This document shows positions 5,081-5,584 of a stretch of DNA of 5,584 nt, one piece after another. Where the stretch lies: NCBI GenBank assembly GCA_017537905.1, contig JAFYJX010000057.1, positions 1 to 5,584 on the forward strand, read 5' to 3'. The first letter of the stretch is position 1, and every line of letters starts with the position of its first letter. The notes under the pieces are model-generated. The model saw only the letters and a program-made list of their open reading frames with translations. It was not told where the DNA came from and made no database searches. The position numbers and the translations under genes were made by a program. The stretch is from Clostridiales bacterium. GTDB taxonomy: Bacteria; Bacillota_A; Clostridia; Saccharofermentanales; Saccharofermentanaceae.

Positions 5081-5584
5081 GTGATAGATTACATCAGAGA
5101 AAACTTAAGCTACTACCCAATCTACTACAGGCTCCTGTTCAAAACGAAGAAGGACGTCACGCCGGAATACGTGTCTTACGGAAGCGATAAGGAGCAGTAT
5201 TTCCTGTACTACGAGCCCAAGCAGCCGGTCAGTGACAAGGTAGTTATCTGGGTTCATGGAGGCGGATGGAATGCAGGAAATCCGAAGTTCTTTGACTATG
5301 TCGGACAGAATATGGCGGGGGCCGGATACCGCTTTGTGTCGATAGGTTACAGGCTGTCGCCGAAGAACAGATATCCGGCGCAGATCGAGGACGTCTGCGC
5401 GGCGTACAATGCTGCAATAAAGTACCTGAAGGATAAGGGGATAGACACAACCAAGATCATCCTTTCAGGGCCTTCTGCGGGCGCACATCTGTCGTCGATC
5501 TTGTGCTATTCCAAAAAAATACAGAAGAAGTACAACGTCGACATCTCAGGCGTTATCAGCTATGCCGGTTTCGGAGGTCCTTAC
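5081..5584 (+). CDS. Alpha/beta-hydrolase esterase/lipase (HSL/BD-FAE-like), N-terminal part (runs off right edge)
   Basis: 168 codons are visible, from GTG to the window edge without a stop. The fold is recognisable: strand and oxyanion-hole motif VVIWVHGGGW (54-63), the YRLSP...YPAQIEDV block (90-105) typical of carboxylesterases of the Aes/BD-FAE group, and the nucleophile elbow GPSAGAHLS (130-138) with Ser132. Most relatives have G(D/E)SAGG; the proline before the serine is a variant seen in some BD-FAE-like enzymes. The catalytic Asp and His should lie in the missing C-terminal half. There is no signal peptide: the N-terminus (MIDYIRENLSYYPIYYRLLF) is amphipathic, so the enzyme is probably cytoplasmic. 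It would hydrolyse small ester or acyl substrates, possibly plant-derived esters if the host is a gut or rumen anaerobe, but the substrate is inference. It is separated from the exporter operon by a hairpin and has its own promoter candidate. Confidence 0.9.
   Translation, partial: MIDYIRENLSYYPIYYRLLFKTKKDVTPEYVSYGSDKEQYFLYYEPKQPVSDKVVIWVHGGGWNAGNPKFFDYVGQNMAGAGYRFVSIGYRLSPKNRYPAQIEDVCAAYNAAIKYLKDKGIDTTKIILSGPSAGAHLSSILCYSKKIQKKYNVDISGVISYAGFGGPY

Noticed and set aside
5244..5450. Minus-strand frame over the esterase
   Set aside because: It is antisense to conserved esterase motifs and reads as Ser/Pro/Arg-rich shadow sequence.

Overview
The window looks like a chromosomal segment of an anaerobic Firmicute (Clostridia; Lachnospiraceae- or Oscillospiraceae-like). 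The basis is near-balanced base composition in genes, AT-rich spacers, strong GGAGG-type ribosome binding sites, and a typical clostridial family mix (cupin-type AraC regulator, ABC-2 exporter, DinB-fold protein, HGGGW esterase). The assignment is inference; no marker gene is present.

Layout. At the left edge, on the minus strand, is the N-terminal part of a multi-pass membrane protein (1-411) that runs off the window. It is preceded by a 125-base AT-rich spacer with nested inverted repeats and a possible extended -10. Next, also on the minus strand, is a complete AraC-family regulator (537-1427). A 147-base divergent spacer (1428-1574) carries leftward and rightward promoter candidates and two pairs of inverted repeats. 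To the right, on the plus strand, is a compact operon: an ABC ATPase (1575-2516), two ABC-2 permeases of the DUF990/ABC2_membrane_6 type (2513-3322 and 3324-4127), and a DinB-like protein (4176-4700). The first three genes overlap or abut, as expected for one translationally coupled exporter complex. The DinB gene follows after 48 bases with no convincing terminator between.

The 380-base spacer 4701-5080 is the least ordinary part. It holds a roughly 220-base non-coding element bounded by related quasi-palindromic repeats (4727-4946). Inside is a perfect 14-bp hairpin (4826-4860), probably the operon terminator, whose whole 7-base loop is complementary to a stretch 28 bases downstream of the stem. 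After the element lies a palindrome resembling CsoR-family metal/persulfide sensor operators (4968-4984). Then comes a GTG-started alpha/beta-hydrolase (esterase) gene, 5081 to the right edge, truncated by the window.

Working model (inference): the AraC protein senses a small ligand through its cupin domain and controls the divergent exporter operon. The ATPase and two unlike permeases form a heteromeric efflux pump, and the DinB-fold protein may act on or sequester a related compound. The esterase is a separate unit. No phage, transposase, CRISPR, tRNA or rRNA genes are visible.
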